Assembly (NCBI RefSeq): GCF_030463535.1
Contig: NC_132894.1
Coordinates: forward strand, 29,516,625-29,580,624
Length of the DNA stretch: 64,000 nucleotides
Origin: Salminus brasiliensis
Lineage: Eukaryota; Chordata; Actinopteri; Characiformes; Bryconidae
Direction: 5' to 3'
A model generated the notes under the pieces. That model had not been told where the DNA came from and searched no databases. It saw only the letters and a program-made list of their open reading frames with translations. The translations under genes and the position numbers were made by a program. Positions 11,280 through 22,869 of the stretch are shown in pieces. Within the stretch, counting starts at the first letter, position 1, and each line of letters starts with the position of its first letter.

Positions 11280-11880
11280 TTCTCAGTGTCGATAATTTGT
11301 CTAGAATAACTGCCGTGAACCGCTCGCCTTTAAAAAGGGAGAAAAGAAAGCAAAAGAAAACCCTTTGGCCAAACCCTCATTGCTGTAGGTCTATGGTGAA
11401 GTAGCACTCGAGAGCACTCAAAGGGCCCTTGCTGTCAGAATGGAATTTGGAGTGACCACAGAACAGTGGTCCGGCCCATGAATGTCTGTCCCGCTCAGTA
11501 TAGTTGGAGGCATGTTCATACAGCTTCCATCTATCCTTATGCATTTCGGGAGCCCTTTAGAAAGACGTCTCAGTCGGGTCCACAGCAGCGTCATTAAAAC
11601 TGCACACAGTTGTTCCAATTGTCCCTCAATCCTGCAGGTCCCAACTTTGATCTGGTTTGGTGTGGTGAGAGGCCAAACGGGACGTCCCCCACAGATGTTC
11701 TTCATTAACAAACGTACTAATTGAAATAATTCCTGCTCCCGAAGTCACACGGCCTATACACACACGCTGAGCTTCTGAAATAGCCTGTGCCTCAGGACCA
11801 CTGAAGGACCTCAAGCATGACAAATTAATTCCAAAGGTCAAGGAGCATTCACACAAACAAGATCAAGTACACTCTAATGT
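11280..11880. promoter_or_regulatory. Candidate cis-regulatory block (texture only)
   Basis: A repeat-poor block with frames open on both strands between 11,418 and 11,856 but no recognisable protein. It contains words like AAATTAATTCC and AAAGGTCAAGG that resemble homeodomain and nuclear-receptor sites. This is judged from texture only. Confidence 0.3.
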
Positions 11881-11889
11881 TGAATTGCA

Positions 11890-12985
11890 CGTTGCTATGA
11901 GTTCCGTAATAGCCTTGTCTCAAAATGTCCAGACACTGGTTTTTGACGTAGCTCACTTAAAGACAATATCTAGTAATACTCAGACCACCCAATGCTGCAT
12001 CTATTCGTTCCTGCTGCTCTCAGGTCAGTCCGAACGCTTTGCTTTTGATCATGGTCAGGGTTGAGAATGAAAGCTGCTCCTCTTACGGCCAGTGGTGAAG
12101 CTCTTCTGTCTGTTTAGACTGTAGTTAATGCTGACATCTAGTGGTTAATGAAATCTGAACTTGGTGGAACTTTCCATTTAATTTTTTTATTTAAAAAAAA
12201 CTCACACAAGCTGGCTAATTATGACAAAGGGAGCTTGGAAGGTTTTAAAGGTCCTTATAAACATTGCCAGCTACATCCATTTGAAACCTTTAACATTTTA
12301 TTATTATTATTGTTATTATTACTACTACTTTTATTTTTATTATTAACAGAGATACATACAGGCAGGATCAAACCATTCAACCACCAGTGAAAATTGCTTT
12401 TGTTTTGCATTCCGTTTTAATTTAATTGTTTTTTATTACAAATTGTATTGGCAGTTTAACAGGAAAATAAAATTTGAACAGACATTTAAACGAAATTTGA
12501 ACAGAAATTTCAGAATTTTTCATTTTTCGTTCGTTATTTTTACAAATTACAAATTAAAAACTTTCTGTTATTCTGTTATTTTTGAGGTTTAAATAAAACA
12601 AATTTCAGATGTTTTGATGTGGCCTCTTTCTTACATGTACTTTAATTGTTAGTTAATGTTAAATATTCTTTAAGATCTCTTTCTTTTGGAAAGACTTTTG
12701 AAAAGTGTTGTGCTGTCCTTCAAAGTATTTGGCACACAACAGATGGCACACATTATGGCAGACACTGGAAAATCGTGGAATACCCAGAAGAAATAACATA
12801 CATTTTTAACTAAAAAACTAAATTGAAACAAATGAAAAATATATATATTCTGCACTGTTCCTACATAAATATTTAAATGTAACCCCATGAAAAGCCTATG
12901 GACCACCGGCAGGCCTAACATGTTATTACAAACGTCTATTATCAAAGAATAGCCCTACCAGTTTGAACAGAAGTCCCTGTAGTTA
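11890..12985. other. AT-rich intergenic stretch with TTA microsatellite
   Basis: A TTA-type microsatellite lies at about 12,297-12,345, followed by AT-rich sequence. Near 12,960-12,985 is the word AGTCCCTGTAGTTACTG, which recurs on the opposite strand near 18,150 and, diverged, near 47,370 and 48,830, marking a dispersed repeat. No gene is visible. Confidence 0.5.
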
Positions 12986-12988
12986 CTG

Positions 12989-13105
12989 GCCTCGACATGG
13001 CCTTAACATCACAAACGTGCTTAACTCCAGGTAATACACCTTAGCGTGTAATAAGACCTGGAGTGGGGTTAGGCACGTTTGTGATGTTAAGGCCATGTCG
13101 AGGCC
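12989..13105. repeat. Inverted repeat, arms about 44-50 bp
   Basis: The left arm 12,989-13,032 (from GGCCTCGACATGGCC) and right arm about 13,054-13,104 (ending GGCCATGTCGAGG) are near-perfect reverse complements, with a short insertion in the right arm. The 21-nt spacer includes the loop word ACACCTTAGCGTGT. It is GC-richer than the surroundings and would form a stable hairpin. It may be a short foldback MITE. Confidence 0.85.
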
Positions 13106-13109
13106 TTTG

Positions 13110-15755
13110 TAATGTTGAGGCCTTTCTATAAAAAGGTCAGATATGTTTTGCATCACATCCACTAAAGCTCTTCTCTTGTTCAGACGACTCTCGGGTAAAT
13201 CTGATCAACAGAAACCTTGTTGAGTCTGTGCGCATTTACTAAGAAAGAAACATATACATGTAATATATGTTACACTGATATTTGTATTTGTAACAAACAT
13301 CTTAATACATCAGAAAAGGACACAAAAGAGAAGCATTTTAACTAGTGGTCTCAGACTTTTGGACTTTTTCAGGCCTTTATGTCATCACTTCCAAGTGCTT
13401 TTTGAACCTGGTTACTCCGCACACATTTCAAGGGCACTGCTAGTTGCGGCGGCTGAGTGCCAGTGTTAGCTCAGCTGCTACAAATGTGGAGAATGGCTCC
13501 CCAACGTGACAATGCTGGAAGTGGTCGTCCCCAAGTGTTTCACCACACGCTGTTATGAAACAGGCCTGCAATAAACACTGTATGATCAGGTGGAGACTTG
13601 CAAAACTGGACTTTGTGCAAGTGCAAACCAGACCTTGGCGGTACCGGGGGGATGTTAGAAGAAGGGTACGAATGCTATCTTTCTAAAGAAACAAGAATGG
13701 AGACAAAGTATGCACAATAAAAGCTGCACAGTACAAGAGGGAAGTGTAAGGGGTCACTTTTATGCTTCAGACAGAAAAGTGGTTTCTGAGGTTTCTGAGG
13801 AGTCTAATTTTATATCAACAGGAAACTGACTTAAGATATGTGTGAGAATCGGGGTTCCACTTCAACAACCAGCAACCAACTGGTTTTCTTGTTTATTCTG
13901 TTTTGAGTATTTTTAAGTAGTTTTAAAGTTTAAAGTACTTTAATGCTTTATGCATACCCAGATACGGTGGGTAGAATAATCTCTTGGAAACAGTCAGTGT
14001 GACAATATTGATGTTCTGGGCCTCACGTGAGCTGACTGACATTCAGAGCGGACCTGAGGATTCGGAGCTGTCCTGCAGAACTCTGAGACCTGGCCTTTCT
14101 TCTGCACACACAGCTGTGCAAATGGCACTCGCACCTGAACAATGTGGGCACCGGCTACAGACCAATAAGCAACCCGGCTCTTATCAAGACTCAGAGTGTT
14201 TTTACAGATAGAGCCTGCGGTACGTCGCATGGCTGAGCGTGCTCTGATGGCCGGGCACGTGCAGCAGCACGCTGAGCATCTCTCTGGTTTACAGCAACTT
14301 GTTTACATATTGATTTCTGGATAGCAGAAAAACACTCATTCCACAGCTGTTGTAACAAAACCTACAATTCGTTCAGTTATTATTTTTATTTTATGTTCCA
14401 TACAGGGAAAAAACATTTCATGACCATGGGACCATTAGAAACTTAAAGGCCTAAAATTATGGGGGGATAAAATCTACTAATAGTATATATTAAAACAAAA
14501 CCAATTCAGACATCTTATTTACTGTCCAGAAAAAGTCAATAGACTTTTGGCTTACATTTTGTCAGAATTTCATGATGAATGGACCAATAGAAATGCTCCA
14601 AAGTGACTTAGAAAGTTAAGACGTTTTTTCAATGTTGATGATGCACTATAAGCCACCTAATGTAAAATCTTTGAGGTAACCTGTTGCCTTAAACAAATTA
14701 AGCTTTGTACACACAACACTAAGCACTGTATGTTAGAACTCGAACACATTAGGTTTGACGTCTTAATACATTAATGGAAGTTTGTGAGCTAATCTAATCC
14801 AAAATCTCATTCCAGAAACCTTACATTTACTTTAAATTAAATTACCCTAAATGTACCTTACATGAACCTTAATTTATTCAAATAAGGTTTTACTCTTTCA
14901 TTCCTTTATTGATTGTCCATTTATTTTTATTAATTTGCCAACAACAGGGACAGTATAATCTTGTGGTAAGGCAAAAGTGAACACAGCAGTAATACTGTCA
15001 TATAACTTACTCCTATAACCTACAACACTGAGGCCAGGCAGCCAACCTTTATATAAAATACAAGTGTACCCACAAGAAAATGTAGTCTGGAGGGAATGAC
15101 TACACACGGATGGTGAGTAGAGATGGAAAGACTCGGCCAGTAAGGAAAATGGATAATGCCAGGAGCCAGTGGGAATGGTGTGATCACCATGTCTCACTGA
15201 AACAACTCAGTTCAGTTCACTCAGTCAATATAACTTATTGAATAAAGTCACTTTATCAAACTATGCCAAAAGGTTGATCTTATACAAATTAGGTGAGTGT
15301 GTATTAATCAGCTTAAGTGATACCAAAGTTTGGTTAACTTAATGATTTTATTGAGAAATGCAGTTAGGTTTGACAGTGTGGGTAAATAGTGACCAAAAAA
15401 GGCTTTTTTGGGTATTACTAGGGGCAGGTGATATGGCAAAACCTTTAGATCACGACACTAAAACAATATTTTAACGCACAGTGTCAAAATGCTCAAATTG
15501 TGTTAGATATTTTAAAAACTGCTGTTGAAAACCTGTAGTTTAACTACTATATGAGTATAATTAACTATGTCCTATAATTATTTCCTATCATTCTTACTTG
15601 CTACACTAGATTCAGTTAAACATGACTAACTATGTAAAGACTACGTAACCAGGCAGTTGGTTAGTATTCAGTATTCAAGTTCTGACTATATCCACAATGT
15701 GCTCAGAAAAGCATACTGGTAATCACTACACATTTACGGCATCTGGTTGACACCA
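13110..15755. other. No supported feature
   Basis: The stretch is mixed and partly AT-rich. Frames open on both strands at 13,984-14,230 overlap each other and show no domain. I see no exon with credible splice sites. Confidence 0.4.
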
Positions 15756-15759
15756 CAAG

Positions 15760-15990
15760 GGGCAGCCGCGGCCTGAAGGTTAGAGAAGCGGCCTTCTGAC
15801 CAGAAGGTCGTCCATTTGATCCCCTAAACCGACAGGACACGACTCAAGTGGCCTTGAGCAAGGCTGCCCTCAATTGCTCACTGCCCTCCTAGTGTGTGTG
15901 TATATGTGTGTATTCACTGCATTGATGGTTTAAAGGCAGAGGTCAAATTCCTATGAGTGCAAGACAAATGATGATTGAGTGGTTCTGGCT
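15760..15990 (+). mobile_element. tRNA-derived SINE (family B)
   Basis: The head GCGGCCTGAAGGTTAGAGAA with a B-box-like stretch near 15,810 leads into CCTTGAGCAAGGCTGCC and CTCACTGCCCTCCTAGTG. It ends in a TG-rich tail and AAAGGCAGAGGTCAAATTCC. This is a better preserved copy of the family seen at 10,885. Confidence 0.8.
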
Positions 15991-17345
15991 TCCTAGCCAA
16001 AACGACTTACATTTGAATCACGTTACTCAGGTAGGAGAATGTAGTGTGAGTGTATGAGTCCTGCACAAGAAACAATTGATATAGTGTGGTATGCCTGCCC
16101 TGCCAGGCTTGCCTTAGTCTGCAATTAGGAAAGCAGTGTTGTCCACTACTAGTGTCCTACAGCTCCATCCAAGTACCACTGATATATATGCAAGTCAGTA
16201 TTATCAGAATTGCTACTTCTTCCTTCTAGGCTCCCTCTTTAGTCGGGTGGAATTCACACTTTAAGCCACCCCATTAAAGGACGCCCTTTACACATGCATT
16301 TCTGGACGAGCTGAGATATACAGAACCAGCATCTGAAAGTAAAAGAAGCATGTGGACAGAGATGGTAGAGTAATATTACTCGATTTTCCATAGCGTTATG
16401 CAGGTCTCGTGAGAGCTGTCTTGCTCACTTCACTTTAGAGCTACATAGTGCAGTGTCTGGCCAATGTAGCCCAATGTAGCAATGATAGAGGCACTATTCT
16501 AAATTTGATCTTGAGAAAAGTCCTAATGTTACACAGAAACTACTGATATAAAAATCCAACCAGATTGTCTAGGGTCTAATTAAATCCTTCAAGTCAGGGG
16601 CTGTAATAAGGACACACTGCCCCTTGCATGTCGTGGTTTGCAGTGAAACATGGGCCTAAGTAAAAGTGTGCACATCTAGTTGAACCCACCGAAAGGCCAA
16701 CTCACCTGCGCTTTCAGTCCCCAAATCAATATGAAAAGTGCTTGGCCAGCTTTTTTCGTGAGCATTCAGGTATACTTGATTCATGGGTTGGACACCCCAA
16801 CATAAAATCCAGGTCAAGGGAAGAACCGTTGTTTCCAACAAGGGCAGCGGGAGAGGAAGAGAGTGTAAGAAAGAATGAGCGTTCCCTGAGACAAACACAT
16901 AATGTTGGAAACTATGTGCCCTTACCGTCTGCAGCATTGCTAGGGCTAGGGGGTGCTATGAACAGGTGGGATAATTGGCAGTAGTAAAATTCGGAGACAC
17001 TCATTCGGAGGTCTCAGGTCAGAATTCAGAATGACAAATGTAGACCTCTCTGGTTGGCCATCTAAATATTTGGTACTATGTATTTACAAAGCAGTATCTG
17101 TTGTGCCTTCATGTATATCTTACCAAAGACGCCTAATCTCAACAACAGATGTGTCAACCTGCACACTTTCTAGAAAAGTTAGTCATTCTGCGGTCAGCGG
17201 CCTATGCCCCGTCAGTCCATTGGAGCTTAAAGAGAAGTTGTTATGTCCTTGAGGATGTTGTCATGCACCATTACACTCAGGTCGCAGTGGAGGGATGTTA
17301 CTTTAAGCTCTAACCTTTCCATGATTTAAGGTGAAGCTCTGCCGT
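15991..17345. other. Unassigned stretch
   Basis: There are overlapping frames on both strands at about 16,656-16,984 and 17,031-17,252 with no recognisable domain. I could not join any of them to the open frame at 17,365 with confidence. Confidence 0.35.
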
Positions 17346-17364
17346 TTTAGTTGAAAGCACAGAC

Positions 17365-17631
17365 TTGGCTGTGACTCAGAGAGGACCCCCGGTGAGAGCA
17401 GGCTTGCCGTCCATACGGAACTGGAACCCCATGCAGCAGTGCGCTGCCGTCTATGACGCAGAGAGGAGCCTGCTGTGGGAGAGCAGGAGGGAGGGACACC
17501 TGTGGAGCTCCTACCGAGCGCCGTCGCATTGGGCTCCCCTCTGGAGAGCCAATCCAGTCCATAGACGTATTCAGACCGACTATGACGAAAGTTACACACC
17601 CCTCTGGCTTCGGGAAGGACGGCCTGCGTAA
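17365..17631 (+). CDS. Possible orphan coding exon, Trp-rich, unknown function
   Basis: A GC-rich stretch is open on plus to a TAA at 17,629-17,631. A possible splice acceptor (GTGACTCAG) ends at 17,379, or alternatively a TTTTAG ends at 17,350; there is no good ATG at the upstream end. The peptide is unusual in having six tryptophans and many Arg and Tyr (segments such as RNWNPMQQ, HWAPLWRANP, QTDYDESYTPLW). Third codon positions are mostly C or G. Two minus-strand frames are open over the same bases, so GC content alone may explain it. There is no close AATAAA and no recognisable family. Short W/Y-rich chains of this sort occur in small axonemal proteins, but that is only an impression. Confidence 0.25.
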   Translation: MAVTQRGPPVRAGLPSIRNWNPMQQCAAVYDAERSLLWESRREGHLWSSYRAPSHWAPLWRANPVHRRIQTDYDESYTPLWLREGRPA

Positions 17632-17639
17632 TTCCCCCC

Positions 17640-20600
17640 ACTGCACAAACGGGGACACCCTGTGACACACTCACCTACAACTTTCTAAATATTCTGGCCA
17701 ACAATTTTCATTTATTTACAAACTCTGACCAAACTCTGCATCAGTGAAAATTACAGCTATACACTGCAGTTCAAAAGTTTGGAAACACTTATGCCATGTT
17801 TGTTTATCTTTAGTTATTTTATATACAATACAAACCATTTTTTTCCGATTACATGGTATGTGGCAGAGAACTGTGAGTAACTGGAAGTACACATCAGTTT
17901 TAGACTGTATATGAAGGGTCCTTCACTTTGGAACGGCCTTTTATGACATAGAGGTTAAGAAATGCAGCCAATGTATAATTTTGACCCTGTGTTGATTTAA
18001 GAAAAAAATATTAAAACTTAAATTACAGTTGTACAAGTTGTACACTGCTTTTACGGCTCATTTCGGTTCATTTGCGCTATCACCAATATACACTATTAAC
18101 CCCTTAACACAAAAAGGCTTATGACACACTAAGGCATATCATTCAGTAACTACAGGGACTTCTGTACAAACTGGTGGAGCTATTCTCTGGTAATAGAAGT
18201 TTGTAATAACACTTTCGGCCCACTGGCAAGCCAAAGGCTATTTAGGAGGTTAATACACTGTATGAGAAACATAATTGAAATTCTAGTGAATAAAAAAAAA
18301 AAAAGTTTATTTAAATAAAAATACATCTGTCGTATCATTGACCAATCTTCCAGGTCCAGGTGAGCACTCATACACTTGCTTGTTTGCTGGTTTGTGTTAA
18401 GCCAGAAGCGGACACTGTTTAAGGTCTAACAGCTACCTTACGTTATCCCACAGACCAAAAGAGGACACACAGACTCCAGGGGGGGTCCACACGGGTCAAA
18501 AATGAGGAACTATGAACCTGATGTAACGGAACATTCCACAAGGACTGCAGAGAGTCACCACTCCTATGACATCAACCTGACTCCTGAAAAGCAACAAACT
18601 CAGCGTGTGGCCTGGTCACAAAAAGTTAACCCTTTGGCAAAAGGGACTTAGCTCATTAGAGGTGTCATACTGTTATATAAGACTGTTTTGTTGAATCCAC
18701 CTCGTTTTACGCATCACGGGGGGAGGAGACGCGACGCACAAATCACAGTGACGTCACTACTGACGAGAAAGCAGTGTGTAGAAGCTCCTTAGGGCAAAAC
18801 TACCACATAACCACATAAACAAACACTGACATTCTCAACACGGCTTGAACATATTCCACCTGATTAGACAAACCCTACCACAGACACAGTCCTGAAACCA
18901 GGAAACATAAATCACATCAGCAAGGCAGTGACACCCTGCAGGCCCCCTTATGACTGAATCAACCTATAAACAAATTGAGACTAGCCAAAACTAGCCAGGT
19001 TTCAGCAAATTATTACTGTCGTTACGATGCTGTTATGCTGTTCCACAGAAAAGAATGAGATTTCTGACTGAGGTTAGACTGAGGTTTTATAATAAACATT
19101 ATTTTATTACAGTTATAAGTAGCAGTGTCTGATTTTGTTTAGAAGTACAAGAACAAAACGTTGGTTGAATATAATTTTTTAACTGCGTTTATTACTTATT
19201 TTTCAGTCTTTAAACAAAGTAATTAGCTGCATATTATTCTTTATAGCATAATATGTCATGGAAATGCATCAAATACCTTTTCATGATGACCAAAATTGGA
19301 CAAAATGGACACAATGACCACTGACTAATGACCACTAACCAATTTTATGCATCCTAAAGGGGACTTCCAACATCACAAGCTGTCTCATTACAATTATACT
19401 GTCCCCTATCTGAGTTTCTCCACCAACTATCTTATGGCAGAGTAGGTCCAAACTTTCAGGTGGGGGGGGGGGGTGCGTTGTTCAGGCTACTTTAAAAATG
19501 TATCACGGCCACCAAAAATAGACTGCAGATAGTAGAAAATGAAAAAACGCATCATGATTCGATTTTGATGCAGATTTGAGTAGCTGGAAACCTAAGGACA
19601 GAAAGGCAGGTACAGCAGACTACAGCTGACAAAGAGAGGAAAGAAGGATATGCAGAATGTGAACTCAAGGTGGAGTAAAAGTTAGCTGGCTAGTGCAAAC
19701 AGAGACAAATGAGAATAAACCTGGAAGTAAAACATGGAAGGCGTGAGCAGTGGCTCATTATCATTTAAAGGGACAGGAAGTCAAACCAGCCATTTTGGAA
19801 AGAGCTGTTTAGACAGGGTGAGAAGGTTGCTGTTGGTGCCTGATCCTTGCATTATTTTAACCAAAGCATGGTACAGACATTTCATTAAGACCCCAGAGAA
19901 CTGAGGACAAATATGTCTTACCTGCATATGCAACCATGCAGACGGGGCCAATCATAATTGTACCTTCCAAGTAAAAACTAACTTATTTATTGTATAAATT
20001 TAAAGGCTTTAAAATGCATCTTGTCTTGTCTGTAAACCTTAATGATGTGCTAACGTCATCCGTTTAAATGATCTCACTTGAAGAATGAAAGTAAAGAAAT
20101 AGGCTGAAGGTCATCTACTAACCTACGTTTTACATGTACTTTGTTGGCCTACTCAGCAGGGCTCCAATCCGAGAGGTGAACTGTGTTGTAGCTAGAAAAA
20201 ACTGCATTTTTAAATAAAATTAAAATTGTCGTCTGTAAGTGATGTGTTGGTCTGTTTTGGTAAATGCACCCGGCAAGTAATCCTACACTGGGCCTGAACA
20301 CTCTCAGAAAATAGATACCCTCATATCTTCAGTACCTTTAGGGTACACAGTTATACCTTAAGGACCATATTGTATCTTTGAGGGTCTATTTACATTGTTT
20401 TTTAGCCTGAGGAAAAACATGTACACACAGTGTGCCTACCTTTTTATTCTGACAGTGTAGGGATCACAACTTGGTTCCAACTTATTGTTTTGTTGTGTGG
20501 GATTCTCCATATCCACGGCACAGCCATCCACATTCTTGAATGCTGTGGTGGGCCCGGTGAGGCAAACCCACATGGGACCCATATTGATTTTTTTGTGGGT

Positions 20601-22235
20601 TTGCCCAAGTTCAAATTGTCCATAGTTAGTCCACCGTGGGCCAGATTCTGGAATGGTGGTGTGGATCAGTTGCGTGCTCACCCACACAGGGACAGTGTGG
20701 TTTTATGTGGGTTTTCTCAATGTTCACACCGACCACAGTCATCCCACAGTGAGTCAGTGGGGGCATGTTCGCTGGTTCACAAATGAAAAGGCAAAAGATG
20801 TTAAAATGTCAAATCAAATGTCTACATTCAGGAATCGTCACAAATGAAAGGTACTGCGTTTTTGCTGTTGCTTGTCCTCAGCTTTGAACATCCTAGCTGT
20901 AAATCCTGTAAATCAGCTAGCCGGATTTATGCATGTTCTGACCAGTTTAGAAACGTTACATTGGGGTTTGAACGGAAGGACCGAAACGCTGAAATGCTGG
21001 TTTTGAAATCTCCACTGTAACGTGTTCACATCCTCAGTGTCACAATCATTCTCTGCATAGATTATGTAAATAATAACCCACTTTATCACACCTAATAATT
21101 ACACCGCATAGTAATATCACAGTGAAAGATTAAAGCCAAATTTAAGAGATCACGGACAATTAGAATGACTCAGTCTGTCAGGGCTCCAGACTCCAGAATT
21201 TTTTTTTTAGAAAAATCCAAGAAGCGTCCCAAAACTTTTGTCAGCTGTTCCCAAATTGAGACAGTTTTGTTATTTGCATAATTTGTATTTGTATTTAAAT
21301 GAGTAATTTGCATAAAAAGCATTAAAATTATAATTTTGTTGAGATTCAACCTTCTTATGTGTGTCATCTTCTATAGTCATGGTTTGTTTCACCATAACAA
21401 TGTTTGAAGTATAATCATTTAAAGAATAAAGTAATAATGAGTAGATCATGCACTCCGAAGAAAAACAGTGGTATTGTAGAACCATGACATCCCAAAGAAT
21501 CATTTGGATGCTTAAATCTCCCCAGTTCTTTGCCTGATTTAAAGGTTCTTTGCCTGGTTAACCCTCTGAAGTCTAAGGGCATTTTCTCCATGTTTGCATA
21601 TCTTCTTAAATTTGTATAATGTATAATATATAGCGTATAATATCAAAATGTTCAGAACAATCTCATCTCTCTCTATAAGTTGACCTAGAGAACTGTGTGA
21701 AGAGATACTCTGATCCTAAACCCGACAAACTGAAGTTCGTCTTCATATTTCTTGTGTAAACATCCCTTCACTCATGTGGACGAATTGTTTTGGTGCTTAA
21801 AATGGGTTTAGATGATGAGAGACAGAAGACAAGTTTCTGCAGTGTTCATTGGTCAGTTTTACACAAAACATAGACGGACGCACGAGTCCACCAAGTACAG
21901 ATGAAAGGCAGATGCAACATACAAATCCACCAGTTGGACAGGACAAGAGGCAGAGACGAGTATCTCGCCCGTCTTCATTGCCTCGTAACTCCGGATGTGA
22001 GTCATGTCACGATTTGGCGATGAGGTGCAATTAAAACGCTGACCTCTACAGATTCAGGAAATGTGTGAGCCGTATTTCTGTGCTGCATTGTCACAAAGAT
22101 AATAATAGAAACATCAAGAAACACTGAATTTGATGCCGGCATTTTCGTAGATACTACATAAAAATCCTTTGCAGTGCTATATAGACCTTTTTTTTTCTTT
22201 GAGTTACATGTTTGAACATAGTTTTTTGGTCATTG
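17640..22235. other. Long intergenic stretch with scattered repeat fragments
   Basis: No exon is supported. Visible pieces are: a transposon-end-like TTCAAAAGTTTGGAAACAC at 17,770; a dispersed repeat at about 18,090-18,200 (CCCCTTAACAC...CAGTAACTACAG); a G run at 19,463-19,472; a GGTTCT-type fragment at 20,290-20,400; a repeat rich in TGTGGG and CCCACA words at about 20,430-20,790, open in several frames; and another GGTTCT-type fragment at 21,450-21,560. Confidence 0.45.
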
Positions 22236-22239
22236 TTGT

Positions 22240-22720
22240 TGTTGTTGTAAGTATTTCCCTTTAGCACACATGCAGACACCAGCAGTGCTCATCTGGGAAA
22301 ACAGCTTTACCGCAGGCCGCCCAACCCCCTCCACTATCACTAAGCAGCCGTGGAAATCTGCCCATGCTCTGTAATAAGGCCCTTCATTTTGTGTAATTGT
22401 ACAGAAGCATTTACAGAAACGCTGTTGATGGTCGGCACTCACTGATTTTCACACATTGCTGGTGGTGTGTGATCCGTGACCCCAGCATGTAATTACTTCC
22501 ACACTGTGTGTTTGCGGCCACAGATAAAGGCTTTTCAAGCTTATCAGACTACAAGCCTTTATTCTAGTGGCTTAGCCCATAAACCCTGCTGCAGCAGGAA
22601 GGCCTGATTTGCCAATCTAATGATACACTTCATCATATTTACACCGCAAACAGCTTTCTGACAGGTGGAGGCCTCAGCAGACCAGTCTCATTGTGAGTTT
22701 GACCTGACATCTTGTGGTTA
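22240..22720. promoter_or_regulatory. Candidate cis-regulatory block (texture only)
   Basis: About 480 bp of repeat-poor sequence lies immediately left of a tandem array, with words such as TGTAATTA, TTATCAGACT and CAGATAAAGG (GATA- and homeodomain-like). No frame of note. Conservation was not testable. Confidence 0.3.
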
Positions 22721-22869
22721 AAGCCAATTACTACATGCTAGTACTGTTATGACTATGAACCTGCAGATTGTTTACCTGTCTTATGTAAAGATAAAGGACA
22801 TTTTAGCTCGAATAGAGTTCAACCACGTGTACTCTAGGCTTATTATTCAGTAAATACTGTAAATTATTT

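Noticed and set aside
20430..20847. 118-codon plus frame and companions
   Set aside because: Sequence is built from recurring TGTGGG and CCCACA words typical of a dispersed repeat, with frames open on both strands.
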